Source of the DNA: Saccharum officinarum
Lineage: Eukaryota; Streptophyta; Magnoliopsida; Poales; Poaceae
Assembly: GCA_020631735.1 (NCBI GenBank)
Contig: CM036197.1
Coordinates: 43,199,880-43,263,879 of the forward strand
Direction of reading: 5' to 3'
DNA length: 64,000 bases
The notes under the pieces are model-generated. The model was not told where the DNA came from, did not search any database, and saw only the letters and a program-made list of their open reading frames with translations. Position 1 is the stretch's first letter, and each line of letters opens with the position of its first letter. The translations under genes and the position numbers were made by a program. Of this stretch, positions 10,900 to 20,975 are shown one piece after another.

Positions 10900-11483
10900 G
10901 CATTTTTGAATTGAACTAAAAAAGCCATCGCAGCTGCGGCTTCAAGGTGTCCAGCAGCAAGCTCAAGTCAAAGATGCTCAAATCCGTTTTGCTGTCACCT
11001 CGTGGAACTACTGGAACAGACTCAGCGGAGCCCGAGAGAGGCTTGCAGAACCTCTTTGTATCGCACCCAGCTCCTGCGCCGTGGACGACAATGTTTTTTT
11101 TTCTGACAACAGACGACAATGGTGTTGTTTACTTACAATTGCAAGCCAGGGTGAAATTCCAGGGCGCCAAGACATTTGTCCTCGCCCTTGACACCAGCAA
11201 CCAGCTGCTAGCAGCAGCTGAGTTTGCCACGAGACCAGATTTCTTGCTGGCATCAAGCATCTCCCTAGTAACATCTCCAAGTATATCGAAGCCACAGGAC
11301 GGGGTTCTTCGTGTCCCCAAAGATGTTGGTGCCTGGGAAGAGTCGAGCCTTTACGAAGGAATTGAATCTCTAGTGCTCCCTGACGTCGCTGAATTACTAA
11401 CCGCTGGTCTAAACATGGTCCTCCGATCTTCGGAGGAGAGGGAGCCAAAGATTTTTCTGATTGATGCATCATCAGTTGCTTAA
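10900..11483 (+). pseudogene. DUF1618-like C-terminal gene fragment
   Basis: The reading frame downstream of 11,112 encodes DDNGVVYLQLQARVKF, then KTFVLALDTSNQLLAAAEF and a further about 80 residues to a stop at 11,483. The run of an acidic-Asn-Gly-Val-Val-Tyr strand followed by a Leu-Ala-Leu-Asp-hinge resembles the C-terminal half of grass DUF1618 proteins, a family of unknown function; I hold this as a likely but unproven match. Upstream of 11,084 two frames are open, because an 18-bp insert plus its 10-bp target copy (28 bp in all) shifts the phase. The frame that would be continuous without the insert reads through SWNYWNRLSG and APSSCAVDDNG. No N-terminal half or start codon of a full gene is visible. 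It sits directly beside the repeat ending at 10,884, so its 5' part was probably lost or replaced. Confidence 0.45.
11094..11111 (-). mobile_element. 18-bp LINE-tail insertion with 10-bp target duplication
   Basis: The segment is a 9-T run followed by ctgacaaca, flanked on both sides by gacgacaatg (11,084-11,093 and 11,112-11,121). Read on the minus strand the insert is tgttgtcag plus nine A, which matches the last bases of the LINE at 32,439-39,574 (tgttgtcatc plus nine A). This is what an extremely 5'-truncated target-primed insertion would leave. Confidence 0.6.
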
Positions 11484-11644
11484 ATGCCATCATGGGTAAT
11501 AATCCAATGGAGATTTTGCAAAGACAGGCCTTGATATGGTCTCATGAACTCTCACAGTCGTTTTATTTGTATAAACATTACAATATTTTTTTATGAAACA
11601 GAACGTTGCAATATTCACAGTAAGTTGATCTATTGGATCCGAAC

Positions 11645-12465
11645 TCTAAAAATAGGGCGCTGCTATCCTTCAGGCGCTTGAAAATAAGAGATCATTCATG
11701 CGATGAATGCTGACCGTCCATTTCTAATCCAACGGAGCACGTGTCTTCTTCTTTCTCCAGCCGACCAACTCGTTGTTTTCTTCTCCTGCTCTCACCACCA
11801 CAGACCCCACGGCCACCACCTCCAACCGGCCGTGGAGCAACAACGAGACACTACCGCGCCCACGACTGCGTCTTTTTTTCCCCTCCCGCCGTTGTCATGA
11901 CCATCATCGCCCCCGCCTCGACCTGGCCTGGCCTCCTCCTTTGTCACCAGGACCCTAAGACCGCCCTCCCACCCTTTCCCACCACCTGGCCGCCCCTGCC
12001 TCCCCTCAAAATCCCTGTTAAGCCCGTTAGAGTTGGAGATCTTACCTCGTCGGAACCCCAATGGCGGTTCTACCTCGACCATCGTCATGCCGGAGAGGAG
12101 GAAGACGCACGTTCCATCACTGAAGAGCAGGAAGATGCGCGTGCGAGGTGGAGGAAGACGCGTGCGCGGCTTGGGCGTCGCTTAATATTTAGGTGACTGA
12201 AATAGCTGAAGCGTGCTAAAGGGTGCTGCTATCCTTTAGGTGCCTGAAAATAAGAGATCATTTAGGTGACGAATGATGACCGACCATTTCTAATCCAATG
12301 GAGCACGTGTCTTCTTCTTCCTCCAGCCGACCAACCTGTTGTTTTCTTCTCCTGCTCTCACCACCGCAGACCCCCGTCATCGTCGCCCACCGCCCCGTCG
12401 TGGCCCGGTAGGGTCTCGCCAGAGCTCCACGGCCACGTAGCTCTGGCAAGACCCTATCGCACTCA
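11645..12465. repeat. Imperfect direct duplication, offset about 570 bp
   Basis: The sequence from ctgctatcctt and ctgaaaataagagatcat through gagcacgtgtcttcttctt to ctgctctcaccac occurs at about 11,650-11,810 and again at about 12,222-12,370. About 160 bp match, with a handful of substitutions. GC-rich, Pro-coding sequence fills the space between. It may be a tandem duplication of a small repeat. No gene is recognised in it. Confidence 0.55.
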
Positions 12466-13078
12466 CGACGGACTCCTCTCCCCCTCCCACCGTCGCTATG
12501 GCCATCGTGGGAGCGAATTTTTTAGGATTTAACGACGTTTGTGCTTTCAGTGGCAGACGATGTTCCGTGGACAACGAGGCGCTCGTGATGACTTCGTCAA
12601 ACTCGAGGATTTACTGGCCTAGGTTTGCGTGCATGCGTTCATGGAGCGAGTGTGCGTACGTTATGAGTGTTATATTGTGTAACGTAAAAAAGAAAAACAT
12701 AGGTAAGTCAAGAGTTTTAGGTTGTCTAAAAAAATTGGTTTTCTGACGTGTTGTTGTTTTTTAAGGGACGTGGTCGTTGATGGTGGTATATCCGTAGATG
12801 GACTTATGTTTTTTTTCCAAACCGCTTCGCCTTGGCCTTTTGCAAGTTCTCCGTAGCAACGTCAATCAATCAACGTAACATAACATCCATCCTTCTTGGG
12901 CTGACCTAGGCCACCGATTGAAGCTGCCCTGTTATGGGCCGACCCATAAGAATGTACTAGTTTAACCCAAGTAGGACATGATCCAGAGCCCTTTTGGTCC
13001 TGTTTGTTGCGGGTAGCAAGCTAGCAATGCACCATATCCATCATCCGACCGTCCCGATTTGCTTGTTTGCATCCAATG
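12466..13078. other. Unassigned stretch
   Basis: Apart from short A/T runs, I see no gene, repeat boundary or RNA here. The small frame at 12,498-12,746 has no recognisable content. The right end forms the flank of the TIR element at 13,079. Confidence 0.4.
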
Positions 13079-13239
13079 TTTTAAATAACGGGCTATGATA
13101 TTTAGTGGCGACCTTCTCCAAAAGCTATAAAAAGCTATAGCGGGATATAGCAGAAGCTATTCATTTAGCAGTTTTATAGAAAACATAAAATTTCTTAATG
13201 AATTATAGATAGAAATTTTATGAGCATAAATACTCAAAT

Positions 13240-13350
13240 ACATGTAGAATATCTTGGAGAATATGTTTTTAAGTCCATTATATTGGAACCAGAGGCACAT
13301 GTAGAATATCTAGGAGAATATGTTTTTAAGCCCATTATATTGGAACCGGT
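13240..13350 (+). repeat. 57-bp tandem duplication
   Basis: A 57-bp unit starting acatgtagaatatc is present at 13,240-13,296 and again from 13,297. The copies differ at only a few positions (cttgg/ctagg, gtcc/gccc). It lies inside the TIR element. Confidence 0.8.
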
Positions 13351-13369
13351 TTCTGAACAGTTGAGAGAG

Positions 13370-13930
13370 AGTGGAGAGCTTGGCTTTGGAGAGGGGACAT
13401 GCTGGGGTTTTCAACAAGTGGAAATGAGTGGAGGTGAGTTCCCTTGCCTTCATGCCCTTGGGGCTCTTATAAAAGCAATGACTATTTACATGTGGCCCCC
13501 CTGGGGCTCTTATAAAAGCAATGATTATTTACATGTGGCCCCTCGGTGGGGTTGAATTTCACATGACACTACTCTGGCTACTAGTTGGGCCTCTTCTAGG
13601 GGAGACTTGGGCCATATACATCAAGGGCTCCCCAACGTCGCCCCTGGCAAACTTCGGTGGGAGAGGCTTCACCAACACTTCAACTTATACAATGACCCAC
13701 TCACACCAACACTTCAGCTTATACAATGACTCACTCAGACCAACACTTTAATGCGAGGGGTCTCAATATCATCTCCAACCCCACCAAGGTGCCACTTGTA
13801 AACAATCATTACCTATATAAGTGCCCAAGGGCATGAGAGCAGGGGCCTCACCTCCCACTCACTCATTTCCACTTGTCCCAAATCCTAGTTTGTCCCCTCT
13901 CCACTGCCGAGCTCTCAGCTCCCTCCCTCC
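13370..13930. repeat. Large imperfect inverted repeat with promoter-like arms
   Basis: The left arm (about 13,370-13,555) and the reverse complement of the right arm (about 13,775-13,930) share, in the same order, ggagaggggaca, acaagtggaaatgagtg, gaggtgag, catgcccttggg, a TATA-like cttataaaag/cttatatagg, then tttaca(t/a)gtggc and ggtggggttg. In the left arm the TATA-containing unit is itself duplicated (ggggctcttataaaagcaatga twice). The loop carries a 37-bp tandem unit (caacacttca(a/g)cttatac). It could be two LTR or TRIM ends in inverted order, or a foldback. Confidence 0.55.
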
Positions 13931-15484
13931 CTCCTCCCTCTCTCTTCTATTTAGAATCGTCAGTTGATCGGATCAACATGATATTATGATCAGCACTCGA
14001 CATTCAACAATTCAATAATCATTTAGTGGTTTATTAAATCATTTAATGAGTAAAGAACATAAAGCAGAGAGAGAGGCATAGATTATAGTTCTTTAGTCTA
14101 GACTAAAGAATTAATATCTCCTCAATTAGGATTAACGGTGCTAAAAATATATCATGAAGAAACCAAATAGTGGTGTTTAGTGGAGCTAAAATGTCATTAG
14201 TGGCAATAGCGGAATAATTAGCAATAGCGTAGCGGTAGATAGTTTGAAAAGCTATAACAAAGCTATAACAGAGCTATAGCGGGCTATTTAAAACCATGTC
14301 TCATCTCCACCGGAAACTAGGGTTTATTTGCCTGCTTTAGCTGTTGCCGTCCCTTACCGTGCAATCTAGATTTCCTCCCTGACGTGACTTGGACAGCAGC
14401 CCGTCTCCCTTGTCCTTGGTCGACCTAGCCCTACCTCCTACGACGATGGCCCCTCGATTTGTCTTGCTTGAACGCCAAGTGCAATTCACGGTCGGAGGAA
14501 GACCCACCGGCGCCGCGAGTGAAAAAGCAGCATCAGATATCCTCAATCTGAAGGCGACGGAGGCAGCCCTGCAAGTCATGAAGCCTGAACTGTCTTTGAG
14601 CCCCCTGAAGTAAGCCTCTTGGCTATGGTGCAGCAGATGAGGGGAGTACCTCCTAGTGGTGGTCTTATCTCCAGCACCGACAAAGCCCTCGTCGTCCTCT
14701 ACGCCGGCCACTACCGCCTTGGCTGCTGTACCTCCCCATCGAGCGGGTGTTACCTGCTCTATGACGCCTCCACCAACTCCCTCTCCGCGGTCCCCCAAAT
14801 CCCGCATTCACCCTACTTTAGCAGCCTTGGGCGTGTGAAAGCCCAAGTTTGGTTTTGGTAATTAATGACACCAAGTTGCTAATGCCATGTGTTAAGTGTT
14901 TTGAGTTAGGCATAAGCAACACATGTGATGAAGGTGTATGTGGCAAGGTGTGGTGGCCACAAGATCACAAAGAGATGGTGCATGGACATGAAATGATGAT
15001 CATGGTGAAGATGCACATAAAAGGAAGGACATGATGATCAAGTGGAGAAGGATCTAAGAGCTCAAGGCAAAGGTATAACCATAGGGTTTTCCTTTTGCCG
15101 GTCTAAGATGAGTAGAGAAGTGATTGACCGGGTTTAGGATACATGGCCGACTATCAAGAGGGGCAATCACGGTTAGCTCGGAAATCAAGTGCCATTAGAT
15201 CAATGTCTTGAGCATATGCATTAGGATCTAGTAAAAAGCTAACATAACGCCTTGAGAAATGATTTATGAAATGCTAACACACATGCACATGGTGGTGTAC
15301 ACTTGGTGGTGTTAGCACAGTTTGTGAAGGCGGTGGAGTTTAAGCGGTAGAGAGGGGTTTGGGTTCCTCTCTCCCTCCCGCCGAGCTTGCGAGGCGGGAT
15401 TCGGCGCTTTTTGGAGAAGTGAAATGCCTATTTTCTATTGCGTCGGAAGTCGGAAAAGAAACAGAGGCGAACGGAGGTCACAGA

Positions 15485-16005
15485 GATGACCGGACGCGGT
15501 CTCTATATGACCGGACGCGTCCGGTCAGTGTTCAGCGTCTGCGCGGTTTTCAGTTTGATGATCGGACGCGCAGCGCGTCCGGTCACTGATGACCGAACGC
15601 GTCCGGTCATCCAGGGAGCTTACTGGACTCTAATCGGACGCTGGCACTGTGGCGTCCGGTCAGTTCATCAGCGCGTCCGGTCAGTTCTCCTGAGCGAACC
15701 AGAGCGCGCGACCGGCACGTCCGGTCCCTCATGTAACCGGAGCGTCCGGTCAGGCGTCCAGAAGGGTAGAGCGAAGCGGAGTAACGATCGGACGCGCGGC
15801 GCGTCCGGTCACGTGCGATCGGACGTGTCCGGTCTCAACGGGAGCATATTGGAATGCGACCGGACGCGGGCACTGTCGCGTCCGGTCAATCGGTTCAGCG
15901 CGTCCGGTCACGGCAACGGCTAGTTCTGACACGCACTGTTTCTTGCTGTCGTGTAGTGACCGGACGCGTCCGGTCACCCTGACCGGAGCGTCCGGTCAGT
16001 GCGTT
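15485..16005. repeat. Array of dispersed CCGGACGCGTCCGG-type palindromic words
   Basis: The core cggacgcg or gcgtccggtca recurs roughly twenty times on both strands over about 520 bp, at irregular spacing, embedded in the U3 part of the solo LTR. Each word contains several CpG sites. The spacing is irregular, so this is not a simple tandem satellite. Confidence 0.8.
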
Positions 16006-16048
16006 TTTCGCTGCGTCGTTTGTAACGGCTAGCTGCGTACCCCTTCGT

Positions 16049-16056
16049 TATAAATA
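16049..16056 (+). promoter_or_regulatory. TATA box of the solo LTR
   Basis: tataaata lies downstream of the palindromic word array and about 800 bp upstream of the LTR end, the expected U3/R position. Transcription from here would run into the 3' half of the DUF1618 pseudogene. Confidence 0.6.
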
Positions 16057-17789
16057 GACGTTGGCCGGGGTTTGCGGGTAACTCTTGCACATTTTGAGAA
16101 CTAGAGACATACTTTGAGCTAGAGAACAACCCCTCCACTCATCTCTTTGCATAGTTGCACATCTTGAGTGAGATTGAGTAAGATTCAAGTGCATTGCTTG
16201 AGAGTTGCATTCTAGAGGCACTTGATCTTTGAGTTGCTGCGGATTTCTTGTTAATCTTCCGTGTTTCCCGACACGGTAGACGGCTTGGAGCAGCGGAGGT
16301 GATTGAGCTCGAAATTGGAGATTGTTGGAGCCTTCACCAAGTGTTGTAAGGGGTTCTTGATCCTTCCCCGCGGGAGTTCGCAAATTGGATACTCTAGTGG
16401 AGCTCGTGGCTTGGAGGATCCCCATCTTGTGTGCGGTTGTGCGGTGCCCGCCGAGGGCTCGACTCTTGATAGTCGATTAGCTCGCGAACCGACAAGTGGG
16501 TGCATCGCCACAACGAGGAGTAGCTTGCCGGGAAGCAAGTGAACCTCGGTAAAAAATCTTGTGTCATCTCCTTACCGAGGATTTCTCTTGTACGATTGAT
16601 TGATTGGCATTTCTCTTCTCTTCACGGCGGTATAATCACTCGAAGCTCTTCTCTCGTATTACTTCTTGTTTCTAGCTTGTAGTTGTTGTTGTGTTTAGTG
16701 AATAGCCTTGTACTAGACTTGTGTAGGTGGCTTGCTTAATTAGTTAGAGCTAGTGCTTTTGCTTCGCCACCTTTCGTATTAACTCGTGGTTAAGTAATTC
16801 TTGTAGAAGTTTTAATTAGGCTATTCACCCCCCCCCTCTAGCCTATTTGGACCTTACAGCGTGGAACTGCCATCCTCAACCGCGGAAGGGGTACATACGT
16901 GCTAGCAGAGATCGGTACCAGGTGCGATGACGAGGGCATGCTCTACCTGTGGCAGTGCATCGGCCCAAATCAACCCCAAAGCCAATGGGACTGCAAGTCG
17001 GTGTGCCTCCCTCCTCAGGTCGATCCCACCGACTTCTTCATCGACATGGCATTTTTGTATGCAGGCTCTTCCATTTGCTGGGTGGATCTCCTTCAAGACG
17101 TCCTGGTCTGTGATTTGTTGAAGGCAACAGAGGAGCCTCATTCATTACGGTGCCTCAGGGTTATTCAATTGATGACGACATGCAACCCCGGCCATGGCCA
17201 GAGCAGTTCCGTACCATGAGCTGTGTCAATGGAGTTATCACTTTTGTTGCCTTGGTTGGCCTTTACGAGAACAACTTTGCCAGCGACAACATAATGCTAA
17301 AAATCTGGACTCTCTCGCCTGACCTCAAGGAGTGGAAGCTAGCATGCAATCCGCTGGCAGTCCAAGATCTTTGGGCATGTAAGAGCTTCTGTGAAAGAAA
17401 CTTACTAAAGATCCCACCAATGTTCCCTATCCTTAGCATTGATGAAGATGATGTTGCCTATCTCAGTCTAAAAGAGATCGAATGAAAGGTTGCCATTGAC
17501 ATCTATGGTCAATTTGAGGGTGTGGAAATTGTGACCAAAGTCCATCACGTTCTTCGCGTTGACGTGATACAGAACAAGGTCCTTCACTGCACAAAATACA
17601 CTCAAGGCACTCTTATAACATCGCATTGGCCTACTCTGTTTGCTACTGAATTCACTGCATACCTACACGACCATGAGGTAAACCAGTAAACCACCCCCCT
17701 CGGCCCTCCTTTTCCTTGTTTGGTCCATATCCCTGGTTTCACCATGGCAGCAGTATAAAATTCAGTGAGTTTAATGAATATAGCAAGGT

Positions 17790-18895
17790 ACATGCTAAAC
17801 TTCAGTAATTAGCTAGTTTCCTTTTTTAGATGTATGAACTTTAGTTTTTTTGTAAGTTTTAGGATGTACAAGTGTAAGTTCAAACTACAAGTGAAATCTT
17901 ACTACAGCGTGGAGTGCTGAACCTTAGTAACTAGTTTCTAAACTTTGGTTGGTATGAACTTTTGTTGTTTGCATGTACAACTGTAAGTTTATACTACAAG
18001 TGAAATCCTACAGCAGTGTGGACTTATGTTGTCGAAAGGTACAATAGCTTTGGCACGTCTAGCCATTTACCGTGTCCAAATTAACTATTTCAATTCAATG
18101 TCCATTGGAATCTGACTAGCTATATAATTTGGGTGTTCATCACTTCATTGTACTGAAAAGGCAAAAACCACAACGATTTGGGTAGCACGAACTATTTATC
18201 AGAAAATTCTTTTGCATCCTTGTCCTTGTTGTTGTTGATCACGGCATCTTTACTTTGCACCTCCAAATCGTTCATACTTCTGATGACACTTTGACACAAA
18301 TAGTTAGTTAATGTTTGAAAGACATGCCTGTTTGTTTGTGGCAGGGAGAGAAAGAAGCATGCATGGCAGGAAATCCTACTGCAGTGTGGAGCGCTGAACC
18401 TCAGTAATTAGTTTCTGAACTTTGGTTGGTATGAACTTTTGTTTTTTTATAAGTGTTAGCATATACAACTGTAAGTTTGTACTACAAGTGAAATCCTACT
18501 GCTGTGTGGAGTTTTCTCAAAAGGTAATAGCTTTGACATGTCTAGCCATTTGTCGTGTCTGAATTAACTATTTTAATTCAATGACTATTAGAATTTGACT
18601 AGCTATATAACTTGGGTGTTCATTGTGCTGAAAACCACATTGATTTGGGTATGAACTATTTATCAGCCTTGTTGTTGCTGCTCACAGCATCTTTACTCTG
18701 CACCTCCAAATCGTTCATGCTTCTGATGACACTTCGACACATATAGTCGGTTATATAATGTTTGACAGACATGCCGATTTCCTGTAGGGGCTCCTTGCCC
18801 CTCCAGTTTAGTAAAAAAACAGACATGCCTGTTTGTTTGTGGTAGGGAGAGAGAGAGAGAGAAGCTGGCAAGCATGGAAGGAACAAGCAGGAAAC
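17790..18895 (+). repeat. Tandem duplication of DUF1618 downstream sequence
   Basis: A unit of about 450-500 bp is present twice (about 17,915-18,370 and 18,375-18,890). Shared words are ctttggttggtatgaactt, acaactgtaagttt, ctacaagtgaaatcctac, ttaattcaatg, ctccaaatcgttcat and gacatgcctgtttgtttgtgg. The first about 130 bp of the unit has a third, more diverged copy from about 17,795. The block is non-coding and probably derives from the 3' untranslated or flanking sequence of the gene. Confidence 0.7.
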
Positions 18896-18899
18896 CGGT

Positions 18900-20558
18900 C
18901 AACCATTGATGGATGGTTATGTGTGATTTACACTATCAACTGGTTTTACTAAGTGCTTGAATTAGTTGATGTTAAATGTGCTTTAGTTAACAAGAAAAAA
19001 ATTGTACCCAACTTGTTGACAACCAATATATGATTGGAAAGGTCAAAGATGGACTGCAAAAACACATGGAAGCAAAAAGGATCAAATTGGTCCAATTTGG
19101 CAATTTTCATGAAAAATGCCCTAGATTGGTTTTTGGCAAGCTTTGGCAATACTTAGGAAAAACTGACTGAGGCTTCTTTCTTAAGTCGGCCTAGACCAAT
19201 TTAGATGCACTTCACTACCTTTACAATTTAAATTGGCCCAAGCTGATTTTGGAACTCAGCCTGAGCCGGTTTTGATAGTCTAAAGCTCCAACTCATGTTT
19301 CTCTTTGAAAATCGATCTGATCTCATGGAAACTTGAAAAATGTGTGTGGAATAAGTTTCCTATTAGGATAAGGTCACCCCCTCTATTTATATAAGAGGAT
19401 CATGGCTAGTTAAGAGATTCATCTATCCAATAGTCAAAATGACATCTATCTTTAGTTTTTATACATGAGGATCATGGCGAGTCCCTAGAATAGAGGTGCC
19501 ATCAAGGCACAGGGAGTGGTTGTCCCCATGTGAGAATATGTCTTGTTTGGTCTCCTAAGGACTCATACGTTCTGGGAATTGGTTCATAGGAACCATTGCA
19601 CACAACTCGCTCCTATTATGGCAGGGGACAGATGTGAACTAACCTAGGCAATGCCACTGCTACTAGGTTGTAGTTTATAGTGTAGGGAGGCAAGAGCATC
19701 TAACTCTAACCCTTTCTGAGACTGTGTGGTGACTTGGAGGCCCGTTACTACATTTCACATTCTTAGCGTGCCAGTGGACTCCGGGGTGACTCAGGGTTGA
19801 GTGGCAGGGTGGTATCGTTCTAGCTTAAAGAGCAGCCTGGAATCAGCCTAGGCGGGGCGCCGTTGATGATAGTGATCTTGTGGGTCCTGGTGTAAACCTC
19901 TACAGTGTTTTTGGTTGATCGATCGATACATAGCGGTTCCTTCTACGGTTATGGGCCTTTCCTATGGCAACGCTGCACTTGACTAGTGAGAGGTGTTATT
20001 CTTTCTCTCCCCCTGGGTTGGTACAAGTTCCGACTGTTAGCCACTGAGGCAAGGCACGAGAGGGAGTCATCCTTGTCGCCTAGAGAGTGAGTGTGGTGAG
20101 ATGTGTGGACTTGTGTGTGGAATGGATGGATGGATGGAGTTGGGTTAAAACTTGAGAAACAATTATAAATATTAATAAACTTATATAGGAAAACTACAGC
20201 CGTATACAGGTCTTTTGCTCTACCCTTGCATTCCACTTACCAAAAAGCAAACACAAAGCATAGGGTAAGAGCTAGTGGCCAGTACAAATCGTACTGATAA
20301 TTATTTGGTAGGTGATGAACCTGAGTACGACTACTATGGAGATGGTTGGGAGGATTAGAGGTTTTGTTCCTACGCTCAAGATTGCCAGAGGAGATGGAGT
20401 CTACGCCCGCTATTGTGCCTTCTAATGTTGTTCTAGGTGTTCTCCTCTGAGTGTTTCCACCAAGCGGCAATGTAATAATGAGTGAACCCTTCTATTTGTA
20501 CTCTTTAAGATAGGTATTCGATGTATCACTTGTGATATTGACTGATATTCGATAATGT
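18900..20558. repeat. LTR-retrotransposon-like sequence, family and limits unresolved
   Basis: No gene is recognised. A TATA-like ctatttatataagagg lies at about 19,382-19,398, and a long transcribed-leader-like region follows with few open frames. The composition and order resemble a grass LTR with adjoining leader, but I find no paired ends, primer site or target duplication. The right edge is set by the CACTA end at 20,559. Confidence 0.3.
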
Positions 20559-20975
20559 CACTACTACACAAAATCTTATGCACAACGTTTCAAAATGGGG
20601 CTCCGAGGCGGTTGGCCTAGTCGCCCGTCTCAGTTATTCGAGGCAGGGCAGCCAGGCCAACAACCACCTCGGTGCGGCTTAACCGAAGCGGTTGTCCTAA
20701 TGCAACTGCCTCAGTTAATACATTAACCGCATTAACCGAGGCGGTTGGCTTAGGGTAACTGCCTCGGTTAATCCATTAACCAAGGCGGTTAGTCTAAATC
20801 AACCTCTTGCGGTTTCCTTATAGTGCCCATCTCGGTTAAGTCTGGGCTATAAATATAGCTGCACCCACCCTTCTTCACCATGGCTCCTCCATTTTTTTGG
20901 GTTTTGACCTTAAAACCCTAAAAAGTGGCCATTTTCTAAGGGGAGAGGTTTTGCCCTTATATTTGTCGAAGGGGG
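20559..20975 (+). mobile_element. CACTA (En/Spm) transposon end with subterminal repeats
   Basis: The block begins CACTACTACACAAAA, a CACTA-type terminus, and its next about 300 bp repeat the word ccgaggcggttgg and its inverse in both orientations (for example cctcggttaa, accgaagcggttg). That arrangement of terminal and subterminal motifs is the family hallmark. The element is cut at 20,976 by the minus-strand LTR. The opposite TGTAGTG end was not found in the window, so this is one end only. Confidence 0.6.

Larger units (their letters stand above)
13079..14293. mobile_element. TIR DNA element (hAT-like?), about 1.2 kb, non-autonomous
   Basis: Both ends begin, read inward, with ttttaaata followed within a few bases by gctat words, and both subterminal regions repeat agctata and tagtggc words (for example aaaagctataaaaagctatag at left, gctataacaaagctataac at right). 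No transposase frame is present. No clean target duplication was found: the 8-mers beside the ends do not match. The hAT assignment is a guess from end structure. The interior holds tandem and inverted repeats listed separately. Confidence 0.45.
14836..16858 (+). mobile_element. Solo LTR, 2,023 bp, with exact GCGTG target duplication
   Basis: The sequence begins TGAAAGCCC and ends GGACCTTACA. It is flanked by GCGTG at 14,831-14,835 and 16,859-16,863. It contains no gag or pol, and no internal copy of its own ends, so it is a solo LTR left by recombination between two LTRs. A TATA box lies at 16,049. From about 15,480 to 16,010 it is packed with near-palindromic words of the type gaccggacgcgtccggtc. 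It interrupts the DUF1618 reading frame. Confidence 0.85.
14446..17689 (+). pseudogene. DUF1618 family gene, split by a solo LTR
   Basis: The start is the ATG at 14,446 (MAPRFVLLERQVQFTVGG), a typical opening of grass DUF1618 proteins, whose biochemical role is unknown. The coding sequence runs to 14,830, is interrupted by an LTR (14,836-16,858 plus duplicated GCGTG), and resumes. Removal of the LTR and one duplication copy restores one frame across the join (SSLG then RGTAILNRG). Family-typical segments follow: FFIDMAFLYAGSSICWVDLL, FRTMSCVNG, MLKIWTLSPDLKEWKL and PPMFPILSIDEDDVAYLSL. Other lesions are a one-base shift near 14,610, another near 17,137 (between ATEEP and FITVPQGYS) and an in-frame TGA at 17,483-17,485. 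After the TGA the same frame continues about 67 codons to TAA at 17,687. With these lesions it cannot make the family protein. Confidence 0.75.

Noticed and set aside
15485..16005. CRISPR-like or satellite array
   Set aside because: The palindromic words are irregularly spaced, of varying length, and on both strands within an LTR. This is plant nuclear DNA, so a CRISPR array is not expected.
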